A DNA stretch of 64,000 nucleotides. Origin: Peribacillus sp. FSL E2-0218. Lineage in GTDB: Bacteria > Bacillota > Bacilli > Bacillales > DSM-1321. The DNA is taken from positions 1,863,501-1,927,500 of the forward strand of contig NZ_CP150304.1 of the NCBI RefSeq assembly GCF_037992945.1, written 5' to 3'. Below, piece by piece: positions 36,542 to 44,230 of the stretch (position 1 is the stretch's first letter; every line of letters starts with the position of its first letter). Both the position numbers and the translations under genes were made by a program. The notes under the pieces were generated by a model. That model had not been told where the DNA came from. It saw only the letters and a program-made list of their open reading frames with translations, and did not search any database.

Positions 36542-36616
36542 GTTTCGGGCATTCTTTCAAAAAAATGTTGGCATTTAGTATCTGCCCGATAAATGCCCGA
36601 GAAAAATTCAAAAAAA
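36541..36616. other. Probable left prophage junction (attL) and integrase arm sites
   Basis: Between the glnA terminator and the integrase stop codon lie TCGGGCA (36545-36551) and two direct copies of TGCCCGA (36583-36589 and 36594-36600), the former being their inverse complement. Such 7-base repeats next to int are typical integrase arm-binding sites. The att core itself cannot be set without the right end, which is outside the window. Confidence 0.55.
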
Positions 36617-37774
36617 TTATTCAAGGACATTTTTCATATACGCCTCGTATTTATCCATTGTGTCATGTTCAATTTTTTTACTAATATGAGAGTATACATC
36701 TGCCGTGATTTGCATACTGCCATGTCCTAAACGCTCTTGGATGTATTTCATACTTGCGCCAGCCTCTAATTGTAATACTGCATGCGTATGACGAGTAGAG
36801 TGAATAGGTAGGGGGGGAAGCTCAGCTTTTTTTAAGATACGAGTAAATGAATTAAAAAGGCTTGATTTCGGCATGTAGTTTCCATCATTTCTGCATAGTA
36901 TTAAATTTAGGTCATAGTAGTAATCTTCTTGCAATGCTAATTTGTTTTGGTTTTGATACTTCTTATGATAAAGTAAATCATTTGCAAGGGACTGACTAAT
37001 TGTAATTACACGTTTTGAATGATACGTTTTAACATTGCCAAAGATTTTACTTTGATCCTTACTTGCTTCTTGAAAATCAAGGGATTTATTAATAATAATT
37101 CTTTTTTCTTTAAGGTCAATGTCTGTCCATTGTAAGGCAGCTGCTTCACCTTTACGTAAACCAGTTTCAATTAGTACTTTAAAAAATATCCAATAAATAT
37201 AGCCATACTCATGGGCTGCTTTTAAAAAGCTAGAGATGTGTTCCGACTCGATAAATTTTAATTCGCTGATTTTATGTTCACCTTTAATTGTAACTCCAGA
37301 GCAAGGATTCATTTTGATTTTCCCCAACAATCGGGCCTTTTCTAATGCATTGTACATGGTACCGTGTATAATTTCTACTGTTCTTTTACTATATTTCTTT
37401 TCTGTTAGCTCATTAATGAATTTTTGATACATTATCGGCTTTATATTTTTAAGTAATATGTTTTTAAAGTATGGAATGATATGATTTTCAACGTTACGCT
37501 TGTGTATTTCAAATGTATTTTTAGCTACTGTACCCCGTTTATATTCGTTTAACCAGGCATTCAAATACGTCTTTAATGATTCAGGTGTTATTTCAAACCC
37601 TTCACGAATCATTCCTTCCATTTCTTCTGCGGCTAGTTGGGCTTCTTTTTTACTTTCAAATCCTTTTTTAGATTTTTCTTTAGTCTTTCTTGTTAATGGA
37701 TCATGAAAGTAAATTCGATATTCCCAAAAATCTTTGTTTTGGCCTTTCTTTTTGTATTTATAATATTTAGCCAT
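36617..37774 (-). CDS. int: Phage integrase (tyrosine recombinase)
   Basis: About 385 aa. The N-terminus (MAKYYKYKKKG...WEYRIYFHDPLTRKTKEKSKKGF) is an AP2-like arm-binding domain, then a SAM-like core-binding domain, then the catalytic domain with Arg in ETGLRKGEAAALQW, HxxR in HSTRHTHA, the second His in RLGHGSM and Tyr in VYSHI. ATG 37774 follows AGGGAG; the upstream extension has no ribosome site. It overlaps the ImmA-like gene by 8 bases. Confidence 0.93.
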   Translation of the reverse strand: MAKYYKYKKKGQNKDFWEYRIYFHDPLTRKTKEKSKKGFESKKEAQLAAEEMEGMIREGFEITPESLKTYLNAWLNEYKRGTVAKNTFEIHKRNVENHIIPYFKNILLKNIKPIMYQKFINELTEKKYSKRTVEIIHGTMYNALEKARLLGKIKMNPCSGVTIKGEHKISELKFIESEHISSFLKAAHEYGYIYWIFFKVLIETGLRKGEAAALQWTDIDLKEKRIIINKSLDFQEASKDQSKIFGNVKTYHSKRVITISQSLANDLLYHKKYQNQNKLALQEDYYYDLNLILCRNDGNYMPKSSLFNSFTRILKKAELPPLPIHSTRHTHAVLQLEAGASMKYIQERLGHGSMQITADVYSHISKKIEHDTMDKYEAYMKNVLE

Positions 37775-38234
37775 ATCTTTTCTCCCTCTTTTCAAAAATA
37801 TTGAGTGGATTGAACTGAATGATAAGATTTTTGTGATAAATATAAGTGCCGTATTTTTCAATATATCTCTCTAAAGCTTCTTGTAAAAACTCCTCAGTAA
37901 CATTTAAAAATTCAGAAATTTCAAAGCGGTTTGAACAACCATATTCATAAGCTTCAACAAAGCAGGGCAAAGGTATAAGTTTGTTGTAAGCCCACCGCCT
38001 AGCTATTTTCTCTTGTCTAACGTTATTTAGCTTGGTTTGATCAATAATATTTCCAACCGTTTTAAAATGATGCCCTAATTCTTCTGCCAGAACGCACCTT
38101 TTTTGTACATTTGTTTGGAGTTTATCAATTATGATATGTCCGTTCCTGTATAACCCTCTAAAGCCATATTGAAGTTCTATTTCTTTCACTGGAATCTCTG
38201 CATATTCCGTAAGTAATTTATGATAATGCATCAA
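37767..38234 (-). CDS. ImmA/IrrE-family protein (DUF955)
   Basis: 155 aa. CVLAEELGHHFKTVG is the metalloprotease helix; the usual HExxH reads EELGH, so the first zinc ligand is Glu, a variant common in phage members. ImmA-type proteins cleave or antagonise the CI-like repressor during induction. It lies 12 bases downstream of the repressor gene on the same strand. Confidence 0.88.
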   Translation of the reverse strand: MMHYHKLLTEYAEIPVKEIELQYGFRGLYRNGHIIIDKLQTNVQKRCVLAEELGHHFKTVGNIIDQTKLNNVRQEKIARRWAYNKLIPLPCFVEAYEYGCSNRFEISEFLNVTEEFLQEALERYIEKYGTYIYHKNLIIQFNPLNIFEKREKRYG

Positions 38235-38246
38235 GTAGCACTCCTC

Positions 38247-38609
38247 TTATTTGTTATCATCTTGAAAGATAAAATCAATATATTTTAAAACGTCCTTCAT
38301 TTTCTCTTCTGTAACTTCTTTTCCATCCAAATGAGCAGCTATAGTTTCAATTGCCTTGCTATTTTTTTTGATTTGTATAGTAGGATCCTCTTCTTTTATG
38401 CCCATGATGTATTCAGGTGATGCATTAAAAAAATCAGCGAAAATCCGGATTATATCCATTTTTGGTTCTGCTAAATTATTTTCGTACCTAGAAATCATGC
38501 TTTTGCTAATCGTTGTTTCATACCTTTCATTAATTTGTTTCGCTAACTGTTCAATACTTATCTTTTTAGATGTCCGCAATTTTTTAAGGATAGATCCAAA
38601 TGAGTACAT
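38247..38609 (-). CDS. CI-like phage repressor (XRE family)
   Basis: 120 aa. Residues about 5-62 form the HTH_3 domain (LRTSKKISIEQLAKQINERYETTISKSMISRYENN), and the C-terminal 50 residues are a short dimerisation region without a LexA-type protease. It keeps lysogeny together with the operators in the adjacent gap and faces the cro-like gene. Confidence 0.9.
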   Translation of the reverse strand: MYSFGSILKKLRTSKKISIEQLAKQINERYETTISKSMISRYENNLAEPKMDIIRIFADFFNASPEYIMGIKEEDPTIQIKKNSKAIETIAAHLDGKEVTEEKMKDVLKYIDFIFQDDNK

Positions 38610-38648
38610 AAATTAAAATCCCCTTCACCTATATTATTCATATCTAAT

Positions 38649-38677
38649 ATACTAACTTATTAGTTCCTTTAATGCAA
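38649..38677 (-). promoter_or_regulatory. Leftward repressor promoter
   Basis: On the minus strand TTGCAT (38672-38677) and TAGTAT (38649-38654) are 17 bases apart. A half operator AAAGGAAC lies inside the spacer (38663-38670), fitting self-regulation. Confidence 0.65.
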
Positions 38678-38693
38678 TATATTCTAAGTGTTT

Positions 38694-38709
38694 GTTCCTT
38701 AAAAGGAAT
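38694..38709. promoter_or_regulatory. Operator, near-palindromic copy
   Basis: GTTCCTTAAAAGGAAT is a one-mismatch form of the GTTCCT-AAAA-AGGAAC operator found twice further right, lying between the divergent promoters. Confidence 0.65.
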
Positions 38710-38717
38710 ATTATTCA

Positions 38718-38746
38718 TTGACATATAAAATTTAATAACCTATACT
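38718..38746 (+). promoter_or_regulatory. Rightward early promoter
   Basis: TTGACA (38718-38723) and TATACT (38741-38746), 17 bases apart, form a strong sigma-A promoter ahead of the cro-like gene. Confidence 0.85.
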
Positions 38747-38752
38747 AAAAAT

Positions 38753-38768
38753 GTTCCTAAAAAGGAAC
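38753..38768. promoter_or_regulatory. Operator at the start of early transcription
   Basis: GTTCCT-AAAA-AGGAAC begins 7 bases behind the -10 box, covering the expected transcription start, so repressor binding would block the early promoter. Confidence 0.75.
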
Positions 38769-38790
38769 GATTTGAGAGCGAGGTGAAAAA

Positions 38791-39048
38791 ATGGCAAATA
38801 TAAATGTAGGCACCTCTCGCAGACATCAACCCTATAGAAAAATAAAAGCATACTTGGTGGAAAACAATATTTCTCAAAAGGAGCTTGGTGTCTTACTTAA
38901 AAAGAGCCAAAGTGCTATAAACCAAAAGTTAAATGGTACAGGAGGGGACTTTTCATTACGGGAAGCAAGGTTACTTTCTGAATATTATGCAATACCTACA
39001 AAGTTTTTTTTTGAAGTTGACGTTCCTAAAAAGGAACGATTGGAATGA
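38791..39048 (+). CDS. Cro-like XRE protein
   Basis: 85 aa. AYLVENNISQKELGVLLKKSQSAINQKLNG is the helix-turn-helix, followed by a short EARLLSEYYAIPTKFFFEVDVP segment, the form of phage Cro/antirepressor-like proteins. First gene of the rightward early operon. Its last codons contain an exact copy of the operator. Confidence 0.85.
   Translation: MANINVGTSRRHQPYRKIKAYLVENNISQKELGVLLKKSQSAINQKLNGTGGDFSLREARLLSEYYAIPTKFFFEVDVPKKERLE
39022..39037. promoter_or_regulatory. Intragenic operator copy
   Basis: GTTCCT-AAAA-AGGAAC, identical over 16 bases to the site at 38753, encodes part of the VPKKER end of the cro-like protein. The 269-base spacing would allow looping or a roadblock. Confidence 0.65.
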
Positions 39049-39057
39049 GGTGATTAT

Positions 39058-39318
39058 ATTTTAAACGTTCAAATCAATGAAATTGAATTCAAAAAAATTT
39101 ACCTTGAAAAAATTAAAGAAAGATTGAAAGAAATTGATGCTGAACTTGTCTTTTGGGACTCTAGAGAACTGGAAAGAAGAACTTGTATGTCTTGGAACAC
39201 AATACAAAAAGAGTTCTTCTTTAATTCAGACTTCCCTAAAAGAAAGATCGGGGGCAAGTGGTATTTTCCAGCTAAGGAAGCTAAGGAATTTTTGTTGTTA
39301 TGGATTGAAACTAGATAG
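39058..39318 (+). CDS. Phage excisionase/HTH-like small protein, probable ATT start
   Basis: 86 aa if begun at ATT 39058. GAGGTGAT (39047-39054) pairs perfectly with the ribosome and is ideally spaced for that ATT; the coding frame upstream of the first conventional codon (TTG 39124) is well formed (LNVQINEIEF...IYLEKIKERLKEID). The C-terminus (RRTCMSWNTIQKEFFF...FPKRKIGGKWYFPAKEAKEFLL) is a MerR/excisionase-like winged helix common in Bacillus phages. Function in excision or regulation is inferred. Confidence 0.7.
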   Translation: MLNVQINEIEFKKIYLEKIKERLKEIDAELVFWDSRELERRTCMSWNTIQKEFFFNSDFPKRKIGGKWYFPAKEAKEFLLLWIETR

Positions 39319-39397
39319 TCAGGTTTATTTATTTATCAATTTAGCAAAGTTATGGTTAACGGTTATTAGCTTTGGTGTTGTTAATAGGAGGATGCAT

Positions 39398-39670
39398 GTG
39401 CGGCAGCTCATTGACCGCAGGGAGATTGAAGGGAGGTCAATCAGAGTAGATATGGATAATCAGCTTTGTGAAATATGTAATAAACATGAACACATCCGTC
39501 TGTGTGATTTTGCAACAGGTACAGGAATCATAACCAGTGCAAATTTCAGGGAAATCACAGTTACCTGTGTCAAAAAAATTTGTGCAAATTGTGCAGTTAG
39601 GATATGGGCAGATTGCGACGTATGCCCAGAACACGCAAAAGAAGTGAAAAACAAATTATCAAAATCATAA
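39398..39670 (+). CDS. Cys-rich small phage protein
   Basis: About 90 aa. LCEICNKHEH, CVKKICANC and DCDVCPEH give three CxxC-type pairs, so it probably binds zinc. AGGAGG (39386-39391) selects GTG 39398; ATG 39392 touches the ribosome site. The frame is open further upstream but overlaps the previous gene in another frame. No named family recognised. Confidence 0.65.
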   Translation: MRQLIDRREIEGRSIRVDMDNQLCEICNKHEHIRLCDFATGTGIITSANFREITVTCVKKICANCAVRIWADCDVCPEHAKEVKNKLSKS

Positions 39671-39694
39671 AAAAGCCTAACCGGCTTTCTCTTT
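39670..39694 (+). terminator. Weak terminator
   Basis: AAAGCC-TAACC-GGCTTT just behind the Cys-rich gene, followed by CTCTTTT. Confidence 0.45.
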
Positions 39695-39757
39695 TACCCA
39701 CAATGCAGAAATTGCTGAAAGGTTTTTGGCATAAATACCTGAGGGGAGGTGAGCAGG

Positions 39758-39922
39758 ATGTCAGGTCTTAAAAAAGAATCCTCTGGAATTTGGATTTCAG
39801 AGGAAGAATTAGACAGAAGAATAAAAGCAACTAATAGGAATTTATATTTTTCTCTGGGTGCATTGCTTTTTGCATTAGGCACATTCGTCCTTATGTTGCT
39901 TCATTTCGTTAAATGCGTGTAG
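39758..39922 (+). CDS. 54-aa single-pass membrane protein
   Basis: Starts at ATG 39758 behind GGGGAGGTGAGC. An N-terminal soluble part (MSGLKKESSGIWISEEELDR) is followed by one membrane helix (LYFSLGALLFALGTFVLMLL). Its end overlaps a converging minus-strand gene by 22 bases. Unknown function. Confidence 0.6.
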   Translation: MSGLKKESSGIWISEEELDRRIKATNRNLYFSLGALLFALGTFVLMLLHFVKCV

Positions 39923-40209
39923 ATGCTAAAGGCTAATGATATAAGACTAATACCAATAGCAATCCATGAAAGCCACTTTGTATGTATAAGTTCAGCTTTC
40001 CCCCACATAGACTCTTTGCCTTTGCTAGTTATATCATACCAATCTTTAAGGTATGGTCCAGGTTCGGGAGAAGGTGGAGCTTTATCGTCTAATTTAGGAA
40101 TGATGTAGAGACTATCTTTCAAAAATTCCAAGTGTTTGTAATTCGGTTTTATCTTAACTTTTCCAAAAGTAGATGCAATCCAAAGCTTTAAGTAAATAGA
40201 AAGATTCAT
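39901..40209 (-). CDS. Unknown protein with C-terminal membrane helix
   Basis: 102 aa on the strand opposite to the early operon. A soluble region with a Pro-rich patch (APPSPEPGPYLKDWYD) and a C-terminal membrane helix (WLSWIAIGISLISLAFSIYT). TATAAT lies upstream on its strand at about 40238-40243, but the ribosome site is poor. Possibly a lysogenic gene. Confidence 0.5.
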   Translation of the reverse strand: MNLSIYLKLWIASTFGKVKIKPNYKHLEFLKDSLYIIPKLDDKAPPSPEPGPYLKDWYDITSKGKESMWGKAELIHTKWLSWIAIGISLISLAFSIYTHLTK

Positions 40210-40266
40210 TTAATTTTTAACAGCTCCCTTCATAGGGATATTATACCAAGTTTAGGGGTGAGGAAG

Positions 40267-40413
40267 TTGAAAATCAATTCTAAAGAATGGTTAGCAATGA
40301 CTGAGGTAGACCGTTTCATGGAAATTTATCGTGCTTATGTAAGGAGTCAAAAAAATAGGGGTGATGAATGTGGAAGAAAAAGACGTATTTGCACATCTAA
40401 TGCAAGCATTTGA
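40267..40413 (+). CDS. 48-aa small phage protein
   Basis: TTG 40267 follows AGGGGTGAGGAAG. Sequence begins MKINSKEWLAMTEVDRFMEIY and ends Arg/Lys-rich, overlapping the next gene by about 45 bases in another frame. No family recognised. Confidence 0.45.
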   Translation: MKINSKEWLAMTEVDRFMEIYRAYVRSQKNRGDECGRKRRICTSNASI

Positions 40414-40597
40414 GCAAGCTGTTGAATATGCAGTAGCTAATGGTATGCGAGAGTGTGATGTTAGCGAGATACGACGTTCAGAACTGTTGACGGCAGTCGT
40501 GAACGAAGCATCTCAAAGATTAAAAGAAAGAAATGTTATTGGTCAAGATGGTCTAGCAGACGTAATTACCGGTCGTAGAAAGTACCATGAGTATTAA
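40370..40597 (+). CDS. 75-aa small phage protein
   Basis: Acidic, helical (VEEKDVFAHLMQAFEQAVEYAVANGM, then EASQRLKERNVI). AGGGGTGAT favours GTG 40370; ATG 40364 is an alternative. Its stop overlaps a convergent minus-strand gene by 4 bases. No function known. Confidence 0.6.
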   Translation: MEEKDVFAHLMQAFEQAVEYAVANGMRECDVSEIRRSELLTAVVNEASQRLKERNVIGQDGLADVITGRRKYHEY

Positions 40598-40809
40598 ACG
40601 TTTTTCTGAGTACTTTCGTAATACATTTTGAAACTGTATTCAAAAACTCTCATAAAGCTATCAGAGTAGTTGAATTTAACGAATTCATGAAGGACTTTGT
40701 AATCCTTGGTATTTGGGAATTCATTATCTAATTCGACTTCGATAGCAATATCACCTATAGGCAATTTAACACCTTTAAATAATAATAACCATTCTTTGTA
40801 GGTTAACAA
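40594..40809 (-). CDS. YozE-like (SAM-fold, DUF1250) small protein
   Basis: About 71 aa on the minus strand. KEWLLLFKG...GDIAIEVELDNEFPNTKDYKVLHEFVKFN has the spacing of the YozE family ('GDLA.D...D..FPK...Y..I..YL'). AGGTGAT lies 4 bases ahead of TTG 40809. YozE proteins have a sterile-alpha-motif-like fold and no known activity. Confidence 0.55.
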   Translation of the reverse strand: MLTYKEWLLLFKGVKLPIGDIAIEVELDNEFPNTKDYKVLHEFVKFNYSDSFMRVFEYSFKMYYESTQKNV

Positions 40810-40870
40810 TATTATCACCTACCTTTCTACCAGTATTTTAGCAGAAAGGAGATAAAAGGAGGTGAATTAA

Positions 40871-41044
40871 TTGGAAATGGAAGCTAAAACAAGAACTGAT
40901 CTTATAGGTAAAACTGGATCAGTTACTCGTAAATTAACAATTGTGGATGCAAAGGAATATCCAACTGGTACTGAAATTCGTGTATCAGACAATATGGGTG
41001 ATGAATATTGGACAGGTCTTGAAGACATTGATTTGGACCTATAA
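40871..41044 (+). CDS. 57-aa phage protein
   Basis: TTG 40871 is 8 bases behind AGGAGG. Beta-rich (GSVTRKLTIVDAKEYPTGTEIRVSD...EYWTGLEDIDL), likely a small SH3-like fold. No function known. Confidence 0.6.
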   Translation: MEMEAKTRTDLIGKTGSVTRKLTIVDAKEYPTGTEIRVSDNMGDEYWTGLEDIDLDL

Positions 41045-41059
41045 AGGGAGGTGACTCAA

Positions 41060-41281
41060 TTGGAAAAAACAATCAAATCATTTGATGTAGTTGCTGAAGC
41101 TACCCACCCATTTATTTATACCTTTACGGTAGGTAAAGAATTCGGCGGACAAACTGTGGATGACATTATCGAGCATGATGGAGTATTTAAATTGTTTAAC
41201 CGCAAGGACGAGCTTATCACAGAAATACAATTGCCTGTAGTCGGTGTGAAGTATGAATATCCCTCGACAACACCCAATTAA
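41060..41281 (+). CDS. 73-aa phage protein
   Basis: TTG 41060 behind GGGAGGTGA. Contains DDIIEHDGVFKLFNRKDELITEIQLPVV; no family recognised. 15 bases behind the previous gene, so part of the early operon. A hairpin follows (41285-41309). Confidence 0.6.
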   Translation: MEKTIKSFDVVAEATHPFIYTFTVGKEFGGQTVDDIIEHDGVFKLFNRKDELITEIQLPVVGVKYEYPSTTPN

Positions 41282-41383
41282 AATAGACCCCTGTTTGCAG
41301 ACAGGAGTCCAGAAAAAAATGTACAAACGCTTATAAACATTCTATACATCTTTAAACCAAAAATGCAACAGGAGGACAAATAA

Positions 41384-41557
41384 ATGTATTTCGAAACAAA
41401 GAAAAATACTGTTTTTAGTCCTGCTAATCCTAAATTAGAGAGTCTCTATAACCTGCTTGAAAAACATGAACCGGCTCTTGGCGGAAGTCATTTCTATGAT
41501 GACTTAATTGAAATATATGAAACGCTTGAAAACAATTTGAAGGAGGAAAACCAATGA
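41384..41557 (+). CDS. 57-aa phage protein
   Basis: ATG 41384 behind AGGAGG. Sequence opens MYFETKKNTVFSPANPKLE, helical C-terminus ending in KEENQ. Overlaps the Gam-like gene by 4 bases (ATGA), so translationally coupled to it. Confidence 0.6.
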   Translation: MYFETKKNTVFSPANPKLESLYNLLEKHEPALGGSHFYDDLIEIYETLENNLKEENQ

Positions 41558-42102
41558 ATTTATTACAACAAATCGAGCTTATGGAAGTTGAGGAAATCCA
41601 ATCACAGGAAACTAATTTTGAGATTACGGACATCAACAGCCTAAATTGGGCATTTCGTAAACTTTCTGCTCTTAAGTCAAAAGAGAAGGAAATTAAGCAG
41701 CTGGCAAACGTGGAACGTGATCGTATTGCCGAATGGGAGAAAGGTGAACTTTCATCCATTACGAACAGCACCAGTTTTTTCGAATCACTTATTACCTTAT
41801 ATCACGCTCAGCAATTGGCTGATGATCCCAAGGCTAAAACTATCAGCACACCTTATGGCAAATCTAAGACCCGTAAGTCGAAGGAGGCACCGGATAAGGC
41901 GGATGAGGAAGTAATCCTGCAATACGTGATTGAAAACGAAATGGATGAATTCATCAAGAATAGTGTGAAATGGGCTGACTTGAAGAAGTCATTGAAGATC
42001 GTGGAAATCAGTGGTGAAAAGGTTGTTGTAGATGAGAACGGCCAGATTGTACCTGGTGTAATCGTAAAACCAGAATCTATCTCTTATAGTGTGGAGGTTT
42101 AA
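41554..42102 (+). CDS. Gam-like host-nuclease inhibitor candidate
   Basis: 182 aa. A coiled first half (INSLNWAFRKLSALKSKEKEIKQL), then FFESLITLY and a basic loop STPYGKSKTRKSKEAP, then DELIKNSVKWADLKKSL-type end: the arrangement of phage Gam-like proteins that bind DNA ends and block RecBCD/AddAB. It precedes a Sak4-type recombinase and an SSB-like protein, a common recombination module. Confidence 0.6.
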   Translation: MNLLQQIELMEVEEIQSQETNFEITDINSLNWAFRKLSALKSKEKEIKQLANVERDRIAEWEKGELSSITNSTSFFESLITLYHAQQLADDPKAKTISTPYGKSKTRKSKEAPDKADEEVILQYVIENEMDEFIKNSVKWADLKKSLKIVEISGEKVVVDENGQIVPGVIVKPESISYSVEV

Positions 42103-42106
42103 TAAT

Positions 42107-42703
42107 ATGGCAATCGTAAAAATCGAATTAGATGTTAATTGGTTGGATGAAGGAGATAATCTCGATGATTTAATTAAGAGTGAAGTTATCAGTGGTTTGC
42201 AGGATAGATTGATTCAAAAAGCAGAACAAAAAATCTTAGCGAAAATCGAGCGTGAAGCTGAGGAAAAAGCAAATGAGGTTGTTGATAGTTTCATTTACGG
42301 CGCTCTTGAAAAGAAAATTGATGATTTGAAAATACCATACAAAGAAAATAGTTGGGGATCTGAAGTAAAGCTAATTCCGATAAGCGAGTTCATTGGCATT
42401 AGATATGAACGGTATCTTACAGAAAAAACACTTGATGGAGATGGTAGGGAAGCTAAGTATTCAAGTGATAGAAAGTTGTCCATCAGTGAATATTTTATTG
42501 AAAATTATCTTGCAAAAGAGCTTACGTCTAAAGTTAGTACAATGATTCAAACTGCAAGAAAAGATGCAGAGGAAACAATCGTTAAAGCGCTTGAAAACAA
42601 TCTTAAAGAACAGTTATCTTTTGATATTATTCAGCGGCTTAATATCCCTGAAATGTTAGAGAGTCTACAAAATAAAGCTGCTGAAATAGATTCTAAAGAA
42701 TAG
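42107..42703 (+). CDS. Phage protein of unknown function
   Basis: 198 aa, acidic and largely helical with a coiled-coil-like centre (IQKAEQKILAKIEREAEEKANEVV). GGAGG lies 10 bases ahead of ATG 42107. Conserved position between Gam-like and ATPase genes suggests a role in recombination or replication; not recognised. Confidence 0.65.
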   Translation: MAIVKIELDVNWLDEGDNLDDLIKSEVISGLQDRLIQKAEQKILAKIEREAEEKANEVVDSFIYGALEKKIDDLKIPYKENSWGSEVKLIPISEFIGIRYERYLTEKTLDGDGREAKYSSDRKLSISEYFIENYLAKELTSKVSTMIQTARKDAEETIVKALENNLKEQLSFDIIQRLNIPEMLESLQNKAAEIDSKE

Positions 42704-42718
42704 GAAGGGGGTTTGAAA

Positions 42719-43411
42719 ATGCAAACTACCAATGGATCTGCAATTAAAAAAAGCGAAAAAGCAAAAGTCATCATTTATTCAAAGCCTGGCGATGGTAAAA
42801 CAACAGTTTCCGGATTGTTACCTGGTAAGACATTGGTTCTCGATATTGACGGTACAAGCCAAGTGTTACAAGGCTACTCAAATGTCGATGTTGCCAAGAT
42901 TGACTCGAGCGATCCTCACCAAAGCATTTTAGATTTTTATGCCCATGCAAAAGCCAATATCGCTAATTACGATAACATTTTTGTGGACAATCTCACACAT
43001 TATCAAAAGCTTTGGTTGATGAGTAAGGGAGAAAAAACAAAAAGTGGAATGCCAGAATTAAAAGATTACGCTTTATTCGACAACCATTTGCTTAAGGTTA
43101 TTGAAACATTCAATGGATTAGATGCCAACGTCATTTACACTGCCTGGGAAACTACTCGCAGCATTATCCAAGATGATGGGCAGCAATATAACCAATTCAT
43201 TCCTGATATTCGGGATAAAATCGTTAATCACGTAATGGGGATTGTTCATGTTGTCGCTCGATTAATTAGGAAAGCAGACGGGACCCGCGGATTTATGTTG
43301 GAAGGTAACCAGAGCATATTTGCTAAGAATCATCTTGATGATCGTAAAGGCTGCGTGCAAGAAGAATTATTAATGTCATCCATAAATGAGAAAACAGGGG
43401 GAAATAAATAA
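42719..43411 (+). CDS. Sak4-type phage recombination ATPase
   Basis: About 230 aa. VIIYSKPGDGKTTVSGLLPGKTLVLDIDG holds Walker A and the following acidic strand; NIFVDNLTH is Walker B. This RecA-core organisation is that of Sak4/'phage nucleotide-binding protein' ATPases, which assist single-strand annealing with a phage SSB. ATG 42719 is 9 bases behind AAGGGGG. The next gene overlaps by 1 base. Confidence 0.82.
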   Translation: MQTTNGSAIKKSEKAKVIIYSKPGDGKTTVSGLLPGKTLVLDIDGTSQVLQGYSNVDVAKIDSSDPHQSILDFYAHAKANIANYDNIFVDNLTHYQKLWLMSKGEKTKSGMPELKDYALFDNHLLKVIETFNGLDANVIYTAWETTRSIIQDDGQQYNQFIPDIRDKIVNHVMGIVHVVARLIRKADGTRGFMLEGNQSIFAKNHLDDRKGCVQEELLMSSINEKTGGNK

Positions 43412-43890
43412 TGTCATTCTTTAAATTTGATGAAGAAAACGTAAGCACAGGATTTGAGTTAGTAGCAGAAGGTAAATACGAGGCAATCATTATTAATGCA
43501 AATGCACAAGATTTCCAGGGCCACCCAACATTAAATCTAGACTTTGAGGTGCGTTCAGATGTCCCACAAGCTCATCAGGGTGCAAAAATCTTGTATAACA
43601 CTTTATATTTCCACAATGATGATCCTGAGTATAAAGAAAACAACATTAAACGCGTCAACAGTCTAATCAAAGCATGCGGCTTCCCAAATGGATTTACATT
43701 TAAAGATGCTGATGATATGGCAAAACAGCTTTTTAATAAAAATTTGGTTATTACAGTTAAGCATCAAGAAGATAAAAAAGATAAATCAAAAAAATATGCT
43801 AAAGCTAGATTCTTTGATGCATCTAAGGTTAGTCCTCCACAACAAGCAGGGCCGACAATTAATATTGGTGACGATGATCTACCATTCTAA
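43411..43890 (+). CDS. DUF669 protein with SSB-type acidic tail
   Basis: 159 aa. The DUF669 pattern is clear (GKYEAIIINANAQDF, LNLDFEVRSDVPQ, NNIKRVNSLIKACGF). The protein ends in IGDDDLPF, the acidic-Phe tail by which bacterial SSBs recruit partners. It is the probable single-strand binding protein that works with the preceding Sak4-type ATPase. Confidence 0.82.
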   Translation: MSFFKFDEENVSTGFELVAEGKYEAIIINANAQDFQGHPTLNLDFEVRSDVPQAHQGAKILYNTLYFHNDDPEYKENNIKRVNSLIKACGFPNGFTFKDADDMAKQLFNKNLVITVKHQEDKKDKSKKYAKARFFDASKVSPPQQAGPTINIGDDDLPF

Positions 43891-43965
43891 AAAACTTAAT
43901 ATAGAAGTTGGTATTGTACTAGCTTCTCTTTTTTATACCCAAAAACAGTGAAAAGAGGGAAAATG

Positions 43966-44211
43966 ATGGATCTTATTTACAATATTTCTGTTGAAAATGG
44001 AAAATACAATGTGGTTTTAACAGAAGCATATAATGTGAAATTTTTACGTGATGGAGAGGATTGGGTTGATAACCCACCTGGTTCAAAAATGTTGATTGCT
44101 TTAATGGGGGAACACGAAGACTTACAAATAGAAAACCAAAAACTGCGCGAAGCGTTACAACGAGCTTGTAATTCATTAGGAGCAGATATTGAAGATTATT
44201 TAGGAGAATAA
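43966..44211 (+). CDS. 81-aa phage protein
   Basis: MDLIYNISVENGKYNVVLTE opens a beta hairpin, and HEDLQIENQKLREALQRACN is a helical, coiled-coil-like end. AGAGGG is 7 bases ahead of ATG 43966. No family recognised. Confidence 0.65.
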   Translation: MDLIYNISVENGKYNVVLTEAYNVKFLRDGEDWVDNPPGSKMLIALMGEHEDLQIENQKLREALQRACNSLGADIEDYLGE

Positions 44212-44230
44212 CAAGTAATCGGAGGGCAAA

